Assembly: GCF_036370855.1 (NCBI RefSeq)
Contig: NC_088130.1
Location: 61,790,941-61,854,940, forward strand
Length of the DNA: 64,000 nt
Direction of reading: 5' to 3'
Source: Dromaius novaehollandiae
Taxonomy: Eukaryota; Chordata; Aves; Casuariiformes; Dromaiidae
Shown here: piece after piece, positions 36,101 through 64,000 of the stretch
Numbering within the stretch: the first letter of the stretch is position 1
How the letters are laid out: each line of letters starts with the position of its first letter
Translations under genes and position numbers: made by a program
The notes under the pieces: model-generated
The model's input: only the letters and a program-made list of their open reading frames with translations
Database searches by the model: none
What the model was told of the DNA's origin: nothing

Positions 36101-38985
36101 AGAAATCAGGAGGCCAACTAGGTTAGACAGACGATAAGGGATAAAGCTTAACCAGTTCAGGAGAATCCTCCCAGTTAACTATTCTGAATTAAGATTACAG
36201 TAAATCCTGTCCTATTTTTAGCACATTTCATCTTGCTTTGCAGTGTTAATCAGAATGACTTGATCTAATGGTCTGAGCACAATGCTGGAAGCAGGAAATC
36301 ACAGCACTAGCAGTTCTTACTGTACTGCTAGTATTTCCTGTAAGTTGGATAAATTCTCAGCATCTTTGTAAAACCATCTGAATAAATAAATCCTTATCTA
36401 ATAAAGACTCTGCATAGTGAAGTATGGTCCTGTTCTGGACAGTAAGCTGAGAACAGCTAACACTTGCCATTCAAATTTAGTTCTGAGCAATCAAACTTTC
36501 TGGAATGTTACTATTAGTCATGGAACTTCAGCAAACTGAATTATACTGGGAATGGAAAAAGATACCTCTTCCTTTTTCTTCAAATTATAACCTTCATAAC
36601 GCTTGTGAGAAATCTTCCACCTTGTAGGGATATCCACAGACACTAGAAGTTGAAAAGAAAAATCTCATATACAGAATTTGTTAAAATTTGTTAAAATGAT
36701 GGTTTTTGGAATGGTCCCATGAACATTTACTCAAAGGTATTGGAAAACTGGGTCTTGAGATTCCATATACTGTATGTATAATATTTTCTTGCTTAAAAGG
36801 AGTATGTTGTGTTTTACTACATGGTCATTTCCATCCTCCATAGAAGTGTTTCACTAACTCAACAGAGTTAAAAACCTATCACTACTTTTATGTTATGGTA
36901 GCAGAGAAGTATCTATGGGCTTCAAGAGGTTTCTCAGAAGAAGAGTTAAAATAACAAGATACCTTATTTGGTAGTTTGCACTACTAGAAGCTATCTTTCT
37001 AACTCAAATATCCTTTGTTATTTGAAAGAAATAAACAGCATACAGATTGCTCTGGTAATGTTTTCTAAAACTTTTTGTTCACCAATTCCAATTAATATGG
37101 TGCCACAATTTACATGCTTTGGACTACTTTATGGGGCAGAAAAGCATGAAATTCCCAGAAGGATCGATGAGACAGAAAAGATCCAGACTAAAACACCACA
37201 ACAGTGGGCTGGGGTGTGCATTGCTGTATTACACAATACAACAGACCAGAGAAAAATACAGAGAGAAGAAACAAGCAAACACATGCTATGTGAAAGGGAT
37301 GCTACAGGACTTTCAGAGCCAAACCCAGATTGCCACATCTTGCTGGCTGTAAAGCAACATGCCTACCCAAGATGGTTTATATGGCAATTTTACTTTTGGA
37401 CATTGTTAACACGCAGATCTCAAACATCCAAGGGGTAGGGCTGGTAATGTTTTGAAAAGAACTACTAAAAAGAATCAGATACTGTTGAAATGCTTATCAG
37501 TAGTTTCACCCTCTTAATGCTGTCATGGAGGAGGGTGGTAGCATTATCCTGACCTTACAACTGGAAAACAAAAAAACCCTGAGAAGCCAAATAGGTTCAT
37601 AAGAGAGCTCTGAACAGAGTTTGGGGATGAAAGCCTGTTCTCATTGAGGTCCATGACCATTTAATTTCATCTGCCTGTGCAGCTATCTAGCAACTTGTGC
37701 TATCTGTGATACGCATAGGTTACTAGATGAAACTCCCTGTCACAGGACACAAAGCACAGGTTAGATAATTACAGTGGTCACTTTTGCCTTTAAATTCATA
37801 TAAATGTATTATTCTGTGAAGTATGATTTGTAATGCTGGCGTATGCATGGCTTGGGATAGGTCTATTGTTTTCCAGCCATACAGATGGGACAGTTTTGTG
37901 CCCTAAGCTGCTTACAGATCAAAGGTCTAACAACAATATCCTTTACGCATGCAAATATTTTCACCAGTTCTTCTGATTCTACTGCCATGAGTAAAATTTC
38001 GTCTGAGCTGCCTTATTTTCTGATGTTGATCTTGAATTTCTTCTACTCCCAAAGAACTTTGAAGGCAATTGCAGGGACGCAAGAATGCTCAAGATCCGGA
38101 CAAAAATGAAAGATGACAAGCAAGACATGTTATGGAAAAGCTCTTGGGGTATGAGAGTAAATTGCAGGATGACTACTTATTGGGAGATGATCCTGAGCAG
38201 ATCCAATGATCAGTCTTTCTTCTCATATTTCTGCCAGAACACCTCGCTATGCTGAACTCCTGTCATTGGCTACAGTGTCTGTCAACCCTACATATTCAAA
38301 GTCACAGGAGAGGCTAAAAATTATGCATGATTTTGAATAAAACACCACCTTCTCTTTCTTTGCTCTCAGCCCCTCGAAACCGAAGGGCTCTCTCAGGTCA
38401 GATTTCCAAGATTTTCGCCATAAGCTGAAATGCTAGAAACTGAGATTTTGTGCGTGAGTAAGAAGCGCAGCATCTCTCACGGCTAAGCAACCCAGCACAG
38501 GAACCTTAGGAAAACTTACCACATACTACATGACTGACAGCAAAACAGCACCAACATGGTTTCTCACGCTGCAGGCGCTCGGGGCTTCAGGTGCACCAAG
38601 CCCCCCAGCAACCTCCTGCTGCGGGGGTGGGTGTGGGGCGCAGCCCTGCACCCCGTGGCCCTGGCAATGCTCCACACCCAGCCAGGCCAGGCCCACATGG
38701 GCCATCTGTCCTGCCAGCCCCTCGGGGCAGGGACCTGCTGGGGACACAGCACCACGGGCCTGCCTGGGGACGGCGTGCGGCAGCAGGTCTGGGCCTCACA
38801 GGCCTCCCGCCTAGGCCTGGCAGTGGGGGCCCCTTCCCACAACCTCCACACCAATGCCGTGGCCCCGGCCTACCCGAAGCCCGAGGAGCTCTTCTTCCAC
38901 GCTGCCACTTACCCAAGATGCGCGTGACCCCCAGGGTGAGCTTGTCCAGGTAGGGCTTGATGCTGGTGGAGGGCTTCTCCTCCAT
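17869..38985 (-). CDS. TPGS2: Tubulin polyglutamylase complex subunit 2, seven coding exons, 292 aa
   Basis: Non-catalytic subunit of the TTLL1-containing neuronal tubulin polyglutamylase complex, which adds glutamate side chains to tubulin C-terminal tails. CDS on the - strand = complement of join(17869..18111, 20160..20308, 22349..22462, 23561..23692, 26056..26143, 34211..34290, 38913..38985), 879 nt, all phases consistent and all junctions GT/AG. The human protein is 300 aa and aligns end to end: SPGV.EVT..EK.PAERH, CV.PED.KNFYLMT.GF.MTWSV, LPNAPTLADLEDDT, RALYWHFLT.TFTAYYRLLI and SFVNKLDP.KVFKSK. The family is related to the SMI1/KNR4 fold, with a basic, Ser-rich tail. It starts 435 bp from the KIAA1328 start codon in divergent orientation and ends tail-to-tail with AQP7. 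Intron 5 carries an antisense LTR-like insertion. Identity is near certain. Confidence 0.96.
18112..20159 (-). other. TPGS2: TPGS2 intron 6
   Basis: Donor gtaaga, acceptor tttcag on the - strand. Non-coding. A short tandem phrase CCCAGAGAGCTCTTGTTCTG is repeated near 19728 and 19751. The 159-codon open frame at 18909-19388 has no recognisable homology. Confidence 0.75.
20160..20308 (-). CDS. TPGS2: TPGS2 coding exon 6 (residues 163-212)
   Basis: 149 nt, acceptor ctccccag, donor AAG|gtaaga, ending in phase 0. It encodes DTEIWFLDRALYWHFLTK followed by TFTAYYRLLITHLGLPQWQY, the most conserved block of the protein. Confidence 0.96.
20383..20479 (+). repeat. 49-bp tandem duplication in the LTR-like element
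   Basis: Two adjacent copies beginning TGTATGGCAGAGCACAACTA and TGTGGCAGAGCGCAACTA, each followed by a C-rich stretch, GATCTCGGGC or TTATCTTGGGC, and CCCAAA or CTCAGC. Divergence between copies suggests an old duplication. Confidence 0.8.
20383..20956 (+). mobile_element. Probable solo LTR of an endogenous retrovirus
   Basis: A segment of about 574 bp whose composition differs from the flanking intron, starting TG and ending CA. It carries a TATA-like ATAAATA (20669-20675), a following GC-richer stretch, and two AATAAA signals (20890-20895 and 20905-20910) in the order expected for U3-R-U5. The 5' part contains a 49-bp tandem duplication (20383-20431 and 20432-20479) and repeated GTCAGCAAAA-AGGTGTA phrases, like U3 enhancer repeats. 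No internal retroviral coding region adjoins, so a solo LTR is likeliest. I found no clean target-site duplication, so the edges are uncertain (the right end could be 20962). The family is not identified. It is antisense to TPGS2. Confidence 0.5.
21045..21188 (+). mobile_element. MIR-like tRNA-derived SINE
   Basis: It begins with a tRNA-like A box region (TAATGGTTAGAGCACCAGGG) and a B-box-like GGTTCTGCTCTC, and ends with CCCACTGTAAAATGGATGCA and ATGCTACTCC. These phrases match the MIR/CORE SINE consensus recalled from amniotes. It is not a functional tRNA gene: the cloverleaf is not completed and it continues into SINE body sequence. Confidence 0.7.
22349..22462 (-). CDS. TPGS2: TPGS2 coding exon 5 (residues 125-163)
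   Basis: 114 nt, acceptor tttaaag, donor CAG|gtaaga. It encodes GSEDKPEKPHFDSRSLIFEL, then DPCNGNGKVCLVYKHTKP, matching the PEKPHFDSRS.IFELD.CNG.GKVCLVYK block of human TPGS2. Confidence 0.96.
22463..23560 (-). other. TPGS2: TPGS2 intron 4
   Basis: Donor gtaatg, acceptor tttaaag. AT-rich non-coding sequence with short T runs; nothing recognised. Confidence 0.8.
23561..23692 (-). CDS. TPGS2: TPGS2 coding exon 4 (residues 81-125)
   Basis: 132 nt, acceptor attgcag, donor AAG|gtaatg. It encodes TPMPLGSMVINSVSKLCRLG, then SSMYTLPNAPTLADLEDDTD and EE, collinear with the human protein. Confidence 0.95.
23693..26055 (-). other. TPGS2: TPGS2 intron 3
   Basis: Donor gtgagt, acceptor attgcag. It contains an A16 run at 25029-25044. 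The open frame at 24083-24328 on the - strand is not recognisable as an exon. Confidence 0.8.
26056..26143 (-). CDS. TPGS2: TPGS2 coding exon 3 (residues 52-81)
   Basis: 88 nt, acceptor atttgcag, donor ATG|gtgagt. It encodes KNSCVLPEDLKNFYLMTDGF followed by QMTWSVKTD, the SMI1/KNR4-like motif region (PEDLKNFYLMTDGF). Confidence 0.96.
27293..27590 (-). mobile_element. CR1 LINE 3' fragment
   Basis: The + strand reads as the antisense of a CR1 3' end: AGTTGGAAAAGACTTCTGGA, CCAATCCAACCTCCTGCTTG, CAGGATGGCTGTGGC, AGCTGAATCTTGAAAGTTTC, CTCACAGCCTCTGTG, GTGAAAAAGTTCTCCTAATT and CCTGAACCTCTCAAGTTGCA. These are characteristic CR1 phrases of birds and other sauropsids. The fragment is 5'-truncated and moderately diverged; edges are approximate. 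Confidence 0.85.
29724..29745 (+). repeat. (TTTA)n microsatellite
   Basis: A short run of TTTA units between T5 stretches in TPGS2 intron 2. Confidence 0.75.
34211..34290 (-). CDS. TPGS2: TPGS2 coding exon 2 (residues 25-51)
   Basis: 80 nt, acceptor cttttag, donor CAA|gtgagt, ending in phase 0. It encodes (E)TSPGVAEVTFVEKEPAERH, then TIISWEQ, aligning with SSPGVTEVTIIEKPPAERH in human TPGS2. Confidence 0.96.
34291..38912 (-). other. TPGS2: TPGS2 intron 1
   Basis: Donor gtaagt, acceptor cttttag. A MIR-like remnant lies at about 37515-37640. The 156-codon frame at 36968-37438 (+ strand) is not recognisable. The promoter-proximal 340 bp (38570-38912) are GC-rich, which produces several long spurious open frames on both strands. 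Confidence 0.8.
37515..37640 (-). mobile_element. Possible MIR-like SINE remnant
   Basis: The + strand reads like antisense MIR: GTAGCATTATCCTGACCTTA, CAACTGGAAAACA, CTGAGAAGCC and TTGGGGATGAAAGCCTG. It is decayed and the edges are guesses. Confidence 0.4.
38913..38985 (-). CDS. TPGS2: TPGS2 coding exon 1 (residues 1-25), start codon
   Basis: ATG at 38985-38983 on the - strand; donor TTGG|gtaagt after 73 nt. It encodes MEEKPSTSIKPYLDKLTLGV followed by TRIL. KP.L.KLTLG.TRIL matches the human N-terminus, where MEEEASSP precedes KPHLEKLTLGITRILE. Confidence 0.95.
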
Positions 38986-39132
38986 CCTTCGCAGGTCCCG
39001 GCCCAGCTCCCCTCACCATCAACTCCCAGGCACGCAGACACGGCCAACGCGGGGGGCAGTGGGTGTGTACGTGTGGGGAAATGAACCTTTTGTCCCTCCT
39101 CCCACCCTGTAGCCGGGGCTGCGCCGCGAGGA

Positions 39133-39150
39133 GCCCTGGGAGGTGTAGTT
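39133..39150 (-). promoter_or_regulatory. ZNF143/THAP11-type motif, copy 1
   Basis: On the - strand AACTACACCTCCCAGGGC, close to the ACTACAANTCCCAGNATGC consensus of Staf/ZNF143 and THAP11 (recalled). Confidence 0.6.
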
Positions 39151-39202
39151 CTCCTGGACCCCGCCCCGCTCAGCCTATGCACAGAGCGATGCGGAAAGGA
39201 GG

Positions 39203-39221
39203 GCTCATGGGATTGGTAGTT
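39203..39221 (-). promoter_or_regulatory. ZNF143/THAP11-type motif, copy 2, overlapping a CCAAT box
   Basis: On the - strand AACTACCAATCCCATGAGC. The ACTAC and TCCCA blocks are kept with the right spacing, and CCAAT (39212-39216) lies inside the motif, so NF-Y and ZNF143 would compete. Confidence 0.5.
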
Positions 39222-39260
39222 CCTTGAGCGCGCGGCCCGCCGCCAGCCGCCGCTCGGAGG

Positions 39261-39279
39261 ACTACGCCTCCCAGAACGC
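39261..39279 (+). promoter_or_regulatory. ZNF143/THAP11-type motif, copy 3
   Basis: ACTACGCCTCCCAGAACGC on the + strand, matching the ACTAC..NTCCCAGNA.GC consensus at most positions. It is the best copy in the island. Confidence 0.65.
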
Positions 39280-39357
39280 CCCTCTCTTCCGCGTGCCGCG
39301 AGCGCCCCGCGGCGCGGCGGACCCTGGCTGCGGCAGGGCGACGCCGGGCGCGGGTAG

Positions 39358-39362
39358 CCAAT
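39358..39362 (+). promoter_or_regulatory. CCAAT box (NF-Y type)
   Basis: GTAGCCAATGGG context, 59 bp upstream of the KIAA1328 start codon. It pairs with an inverted CCAAT at 39212-39216 facing TPGS2. Confidence 0.6.
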
Positions 39363-39392
39363 GGGCTGCGAGCGCTAGGGGGGCGGCGGGGG

Positions 39393-39414
39393 GCACTCTG
39401 GGAGTGGCGGTTGT
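39393..39414 (-). promoter_or_regulatory. Partial ZNF143/THAP11-type motif, copy 4
   Basis: On the - strand the CTCCCAGAGTGC half is well matched, but the ACTAC half is replaced by ACAACCGCC with one base of altered spacing. It lies just upstream of the KIAA1328 ATG. Confidence 0.35.
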
Positions 39415-39420
39415 TTCAAG

Positions 39421-57942
<18,522 letters not shown>

Positions 57943-60650
57943 TAAAAACTGAACTACAGAGAAATAATTGTTCTAATTTATGGCAGAGAATAAATCTGCA
58001 TGTGCTGCCATTCAAAAGCAATCAGAGAGATGACTTGTCAGCATGTGCCGCTGGTTCATTTGGGCTTAAAACTGCCATCCAGCTGTTCCTATGATCTTGT
58101 TTTGCTATGAAATAGATATTTGTCAACTAAAAATGGCAATAAGGAATTTATGCATTAAAATATGGTTATAGGTTTTTTTTCTTTTTCTTTCCACTTAATC
58201 CTGTTAGGTTGTTGTAATTGAGGTTTAAAACTTCTCTTGCATGGTATTCCAGTGCTTTCTGTGTCCAGAGGAAGACAACTTATACTGAAGACATTTAAAC
58301 TGTGTATATGTACTAAGGGGTTTAGCCAGCTCAGACTTTTGGGTTTTTTTGTTCTTACATAAAGTTAGCTGTTTTTCTCATCTTGCAGATTGTGACTTCC
58401 TTCCCCGCTCCCTTCCCACCCCGCCCCTGGCATACATTTAATGCCAATCATGGAATATAATATGCAGAAGTGGATTTTGCAGGAATTACAGTTTTTCTTC
58501 AGTGTGCTGTGACAGACCTTTACAAAATGTTCATTTCTCTTCTAAATCTTTGGTATTGATGTTTTCTTGTTTAATTCCTCAGAAGGATAACAGTTGATTA
58601 CAGCAGGTATGAGAGTGTTGCAACTACAACAAAGGCAAATGTGTTGTGATGTATCTGGAGCAGTGTTTCAAGTAGGAAAGATACTAATTCTATTGTAGAA
58701 AGCCTTGAGGAAACGTTATGTGCTGTACTGTGTTCAGTCATGACTTATCCTTGTTCACAAAGAAATGAGTTCAGTTAGAGGAGTTGTGGAGAAGGGCTAC
58801 TCAAGGTGATGGGCAGAATGGAGAACCCCTTTTATGAGAAGGGACTAAAGTGTGTGTGTGGGGGGGGGTTTGTTTGTTTTTTGGTTTAGAATAGTGATTG
58901 GCCATATAGAAGAAGACTGAGACGGTGATGGGGTGAATAGGGGCAGAGACAATGCTAGGACAAAAAAGAACTCTTCAAACTATAGGCCAGTGTTGGAACA
59001 TAAATAAATGGAGATAAACAGTCTACAAACTTATGATTAAGTTAGAGGAAGGTTCCTGAAAATTAGAGCAATCATATTTCAAAGCTTGTGAACACTGGAA
59101 GGTTTAAAAAAAGAATCTTTTTTTAATGGAGTTTGGTTAGTTTGTGAAAGGGATTCAGTGATGTGTTGCCTTTGACAGCAGGGGATTGCCCTTGATGGCC
59201 CAGAAGATCCCTTGCAGCACGGTGGCGTTAATATTGATAGAAGGAACTTGGTCTGCTGTTTGTACTGAATAATATACACATCAACAAGCTTAGCTGGATA
59301 TGGAACAGTTCCTGGAAAATATTAAGTCTGATGTATTTAAGAGCCATCAAATATAACTACAACTCTTTTTTGCATTAACTTCACTGAAGTCAGGATTTTG
59401 TGTATTACAGCGTGCACATTCAGTCACCTCATGAATGTGGACAGGATGTATGTTCCTGATTGGCTGATAATTTTTTTCTTAGTATATGTATGTAAAGCTT
59501 TCACTAATTCATTTGAGGCTTATTTGGCTGCTGGGAAGTAACTGTGCTTACTTGTTTTTTTTTATTTTTTTTTCCCTTTATCAGAAATAGACTGCACAAG
59601 CATGAATACTCCTTCAGGAGAAGTCTGGTAGAGATGGCAGAAGGTTAATGCATGCAATTTTACACTTCATAAAACTCTGTAAAACTTAGAAATATAAAAA
59701 CAGGATATAATTTAAAACAATATACTTTTAACTGTAGGAATACTTGCCTATCCTATATGAATGTTCCAGGATTCTTCACATAACTCTGATCAGGTAATTT
59801 CTGATGTCTTGGAGCTTGTTTGGGAGCCAAGCAACAGCAGACTTTCCAAAGCTGAATGCAGATTCTGGTAACTGGAAATTCTCCTAAAATGTACAGTGTT
59901 CACTTGCAAGTAAGATATCAGGAATATGATAGCATAAGGAAAAAACATCAAGTCTAGTAAAATCAATTCTACCTATCTCTCTTTTTTTTAAAGAAAGCTG
60001 ATGCAATTTATTTTCTATACAACTACTTTATCTAGTCCAGTATTTAAAATTATCCTACAATAATAAATGAGTGCTTTTGACATAATGGGTGCAAATATCT
60101 AGCAAAGTGTAATTTCATCTTGGTAGAGGTTTAATTTGAATAACATGGGGAGTGTCTGTCTGTGAATTTTATTTGCTTATTTTTAAGACTCTTACAGCAA
60201 GGATACACTTTGTGCTTAAAATCCTTGCTTTAGAAGCAGAATTTCCTCATTTTGTTGTGGTTTATTTTTTGAGAAGTTATGTGGACCCATCCAGTTGAAT
60301 TTGGGTATATTATTAAATCAGAACAGAAGCATGGCATGGGCAAATAGGTAGTGTGCAGTGGTCTCGCTGTAGAGTTTTGTGTAATTGCACAGTACTGAAA
60401 AAAGAAAAGTATATGTCTGCAGCCAAAGTTTACATTTGCTTTGGAATTGGTCAGTACTGTCTGGGTAGGGAATAACAACTAAAATTTCACGAAAACATGA
60501 AGTCATTTATTTTCTTCTTTGTGACTGAAACTTTGAAACAGATTTCAGTAGTTCTTACTAGGGCATTCAGTTAATAAAGGACAGCCCTGATGAGCACACT
60601 GTGAATTTTAAGTAGGCCAGCCCATTGTTAGGGATGCCAAGTATTTATTA

Positions 60651-60785
60651 TCACAGAATTAAAGAAGAAGAAGGATTTCAAGTAGTCATCTGGTCTGCTC
60701 CTTTCCTTAATGCAGTATCTTTAGACCTGTCACAATAGCTCCTTGTACTTGTTCAAAAGCAGCTATTTTGGTTTAGCTTTTTACC
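60651..60785 (-). mobile_element. Old CR1 LINE fragment
   Basis: The + strand reads TATCACAGAATTAAAGAAGA, AGGATTTCAAGTAGTCATCT and GGTCTGCTCC, then TTAATGCAGTATC and TAGACCTGTCA. This follows the layout of antisense CR1 3' ends (CATAGAA...GACCTCAAGAGGTCATCTAGTCCAG...). It is strongly diverged. Confidence 0.5.
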
Positions 60786-60883
60786 TTGAGTGTCCACTTT
60801 AAACTGACTTTAAAAAACAAAATAAAACAAATAGAACAAGAGAGGATTAAACCTTCATTTTGTCTATGCTAAACTCTTGCAGG

Positions 60884-60903
60884 CCCCCCCCCCCTTTTTT
60901 TTT
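60884..60903 (+). repeat. C11-T9 homopolymer junction
   Basis: Eleven C followed by nine T, the mirror image of the A14-G9 junction at 47905. All-pyrimidine, likely length-variable. Confidence 0.85.
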
Positions 60904-63178
60904 GGAAAGTTCTAGTGTTGCCATTCTTTGGAGATGAGACATTTAGTAGTGTAAGGTGTGCGCGCCGTGATTATGCTTTTTGATGTTCTTATTAAAATCC
61001 ACCCAAGTGGGCCAAACTTATAAACTCTGGAAAAAATTCAATAATGCATGCTCTTATTCTTTTAATACCCTCTGCAATGAAAGCATTCTCTTCCTTGTTG
61101 CCTGTGTTGCAACTCTGGCTCGTGACTGCTGTGGATTCTTCTGGGCACTGAACTAGCTGCATCCTCCTGTCTGTGTTGTGTTTGTGGGCTTACGTGTCTG
61201 GAAGAGGTGGCTTCGTTCAAATGCAGCAGGGATGAGAACAAATCTGTGGAGGAGAGAGAATAGAGAGATCAAAGATTTTTGCGGTCAAATAGAGAAAGGG
61301 ACTGTGTTTCGGGCTGAATGATGGCAAAAAGGAAAAAAGTGGAAGCTGGGATGGGCATATGTAAGGATCTTTTAGATACGAGGATGAGACAGTGGTGAAA
61401 CGCTGAATTTTATGGTAGGGAAGATTAAGCAGGAATTAGAGGGGAAAATGTAAGTAGAGACTGAACTGTAGAAGTGAGAACTAGAACTTGGCTGAAAGAA
61501 AAGACTTGGGGGGGAAAAAAAGGTTGGGCTGGGCATGGATTATGTGAAACAAGTGAAGCATGTGGTTGGCGCCTTTAGCAGAAGGTTTTGGGGGTGAGCA
61601 GTCAGGGTTAAGGAAGAGGCAGGACGAAGGCAGGCTGTCTAGAGTCAGTCAAATGATTGAGAGACATCTGATGAAAAAGGATGCGTCTGTTCAGTGTACT
61701 GTAGCACCATCCAAGCTTTGAAACTGAATTCAGGAGTAAAATCGAGAGGTGGTCTGAATATTAGCATTTTCTTTGGAGTGTTTGACTTGAAACCTCAGTA
61801 TCCTAAATTTTTTGCATTTTGAGAGAAGCTTCTGGCTTTCATTCTTTTTCTAGCGTATTTTCAAGCACTTACTAATACAGATGTCAATATGACTTCTTTT
61901 AGGAAACAAGGAAATACAACTTAAGATGCCTCAATACTGTCAATATAGATATCATAGTAAAGAAAAGGATAATAATGGGATTATTAAGAAACAAATACTG
62001 CTGTTACTGCAATGCTGGAAGAAATTTTGTTATGGTCTTTAGTCTTTCTTGTTATCACCATTAAGGTTTTTTTGGTCCAAATTTGATGTTATTGCATAAA
62101 TGTAGAGGCAGAACCAGCCTCAGCATTTCTCTGAAGATTTATTATCTGGGAAAGAAGCAAATTCTAAAGAACATTGTTATTGAGTTCTAAGCTATATGAA
62201 GGAAAGGGTTTTGAAATAGTGTTTCCTTGCCCAAATTATCAGTTTGGATAAGGGAAAGAAGAGATTCTGTTTATTGCAAATTTATTTTTTTCTTTATGTA
62301 AATCTCCACTCATCAGCCCTACTAAACTTCTGTTTTGGTTTGTATTTAGAATGTACCTAGATTTCTTAAGCTTTTTAGTAAAATTATTTTCTAATTTGAA
62401 GGCCCAGCCAAGTTCAAACAACAAATCCCATATGATTTATTTGGCTAGTCTAAAAATGATCACAGACATTGTTTACATATTTCCTTAATATTGTAACTAC
62501 TTAGGATGATTTAATTACTTGGTTCTGCATACAGTTAGCATGAAAATTAGTTTATAACAGTTCATCTGATGATATTGTTAGTTGATGATACTGACTAAAG
62601 TCTAATAAAATTGTTTATAGCTTTTCTGTAATACTGTGCACTTGCATTGCTCTTGCATGTACTGAATAAAGTGGTAGTACTTATGTATTCCCTCCTTTTT
62701 CTCTCTTTCTGTGTTAATGCAGAATTAGTGTTATTTTACAGAAGAAAAATAGTTGAGACATGCTTAACGCCACAGAAAAAATGGCAGAAAAGCATGGATC
62801 AGACTAGAATTTCCAGATTTGTTCTATATTATGCTTATCTTTCTATATAACATTGAATTTGCTTTTCTGAAAATGGGAGAAATAAACATGTATTTCCTTT
62901 CCTTTTTTAATCTGACTCTACAAAAAACATCATCACAGATGAAGAAACAAAACAATAGGATCTTGCACAGAAAGTCTCTGGCAATGTGCTTTTTGTCATT
63001 TGTGGTCCTTATTATCAGATATACGTACATGCACCCCCAGTGCTGCTGTTTGCAAATGGGCAATTAGGCTGAACTTATATTAACAACACATAATGTCATA
63101 TAGAAATGGAATGTAGAAATTAAGAATATAATTGAGCATGTATATATGAAAGTAGGATCCCTGCCTTGCATGCCTCCG

Positions 63179-63189
63179 CCCCCCCCCCC
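63179..63189 (+). repeat. C11 homopolymer
   Basis: Eleven C between CCTCCG and AAAGTT in the last part of KIAA1328 intron 5; a likely length-variable site. Confidence 0.85.
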
Positions 63190-64000
63190 AAAGTTGTTAA
63201 AGTTCATACTTTAAATCTGTAGTATGATGTTTTCCTATATCTGGCCTTTTGAGAAAGAGATGAGCGGCAAGAAGAGAAGTTTGCAATATAAAGAGTAGAC
63301 TTTGTCATCTGCAGGAAACTCATGCCCAGTGCTTTTCAGTCAGGCTGTTTATTTAAAACTAACAATTTAAGAGTCTAACTTTGGCTACTGCTTTCTGAAA
63401 ATTTTGGTCTGGATTCTCACACAGGAAATCCTGAAGAAATTTCTAATACTGGATCTTACTCTGAAGTTCTTCTAATAGTAGTGTGTGCGTTTTCATTGTT
63501 AAATAAAAGTCAGTTTTACCCATTGACTGTTACAGATTACTCTGGGGAAGCATCCTGGGGTAGAATCTAATGCCAGTTTTCTTTTTTTGCTATAGTTTCT
63601 GTAGCCTTAATAATGACAAGATACAAACTGAGGGCTGGGAATTGCCACCATCCTTGTTGTCTTTTTCTCAGTTTAGTTGACCCAGTTTGTAGTATTCAGT
63701 TTTTCTCTTCCTGTTTTCATGTATGGATGCATGCATATATGGATGCATGTGTTCTCGTGTATTATAATTTGTTTGAGGGCATGTGAGGGAAGTGACGAAT
63801 TAGTGTTTTGCTCTTTCTTCCATTTTATCCAACTGCTTCACTCTTTGAAGGTGTTTCCCTTACTGATATTATAGGTTTTCAACTAATAAATGTTTCTAAG
63901 CAACCATTATGGTCTATTGAGTAAAAGCTGAACTTATTAAAAAGTCCCTGAATATTTATATGCTAGTGTGTAACAGCAGTATTGGATAAATAATGTATGT

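Noticed and set aside
36968-37438. 156-codon open frame in TPGS2 intron 1 (+ strand)
   Set aside because: No recognisable domain, mixed composition, overlapping frames on the other strand and no flanking splice or promoter signals. A frame this long is expected by chance over this much DNA.
38530-39182. Several 90-132-codon frames around TPGS2 exon 1
   Set aside because: High GC of the CpG island removes stop codons in all frames. Only 38913-38985 on the - strand matches a protein family.

Overview
This window is vertebrate nuclear DNA, most likely from a bird or a close sauropsid relative. Coding sequence lies in short exons with GT/AG boundaries, separated by long AT-rich introns. A CR1-type LINE fragment is recognisable at about 27.29-27.59 kb, along with several old MIR-like SINE remnants. 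There is no operon structure, no dense coding and no CRISPR. Almost all open frames of 60-150 codons are chance ORFs in introns. Three genes can be assembled exon by exon with consistent splice phase.

(1) AQP7-like aquaglyceroporin, + strand, six coding exons between 4635 and 14847 (283 aa). Internal exon sizes are 127, 138, 119 and 218 nt, the classical aquaglyceroporin pattern. Its pore motifs are NAS and NPS, and its selectivity-filter residues F57/G205/Y206/R212 match those of mammalian AQP7. (2) TPGS2, tubulin polyglutamylase complex subunit 2, - strand, seven coding exons between 38985 and 17869 (292 aa). It converges tail-to-tail with AQP7. (3) The 5' part of KIAA1328 (hinderin), + strand, five coding exons from 39421 to 57898 (first 146 codons). 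The gene runs off the right edge. TPGS2 and KIAA1328 diverge from one CpG-rich promoter of 435 bp between start codons.

Region by region: 1-4634 is non-coding 5' flank. 4635-15.0 kb is AQP7. 15.0-16.6 kb is the convergent intergenic gap. 16.6-39.0 kb is TPGS2 with its large introns; intron 5 holds a probable solo LTR at 20.38-20.96 kb and a MIR-like SINE at 21.05-21.19 kb. 38.57-39.74 kb is the GC-rich bidirectional promoter. 39.4-64.0 kb is KIAA1328.

I see no undescribed gene system. The most interesting observations are two apparent minor-spliceosome (U12-type) introns in KIAA1328, one of them with an AT donor; a bidirectional promoter carrying three to four ZNF143/THAP11-type motifs plus two CCAAT boxes and a YY1-like site on the start codon; and a locus joining genes that lie on two chromosomes in human (9p and 18q). 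The three genes have unrelated roles (glycerol/water transport, tubulin modification, SMC3 binding). Only the TPGS2/KIAA1328 pair looks co-regulated, through its shared promoter.
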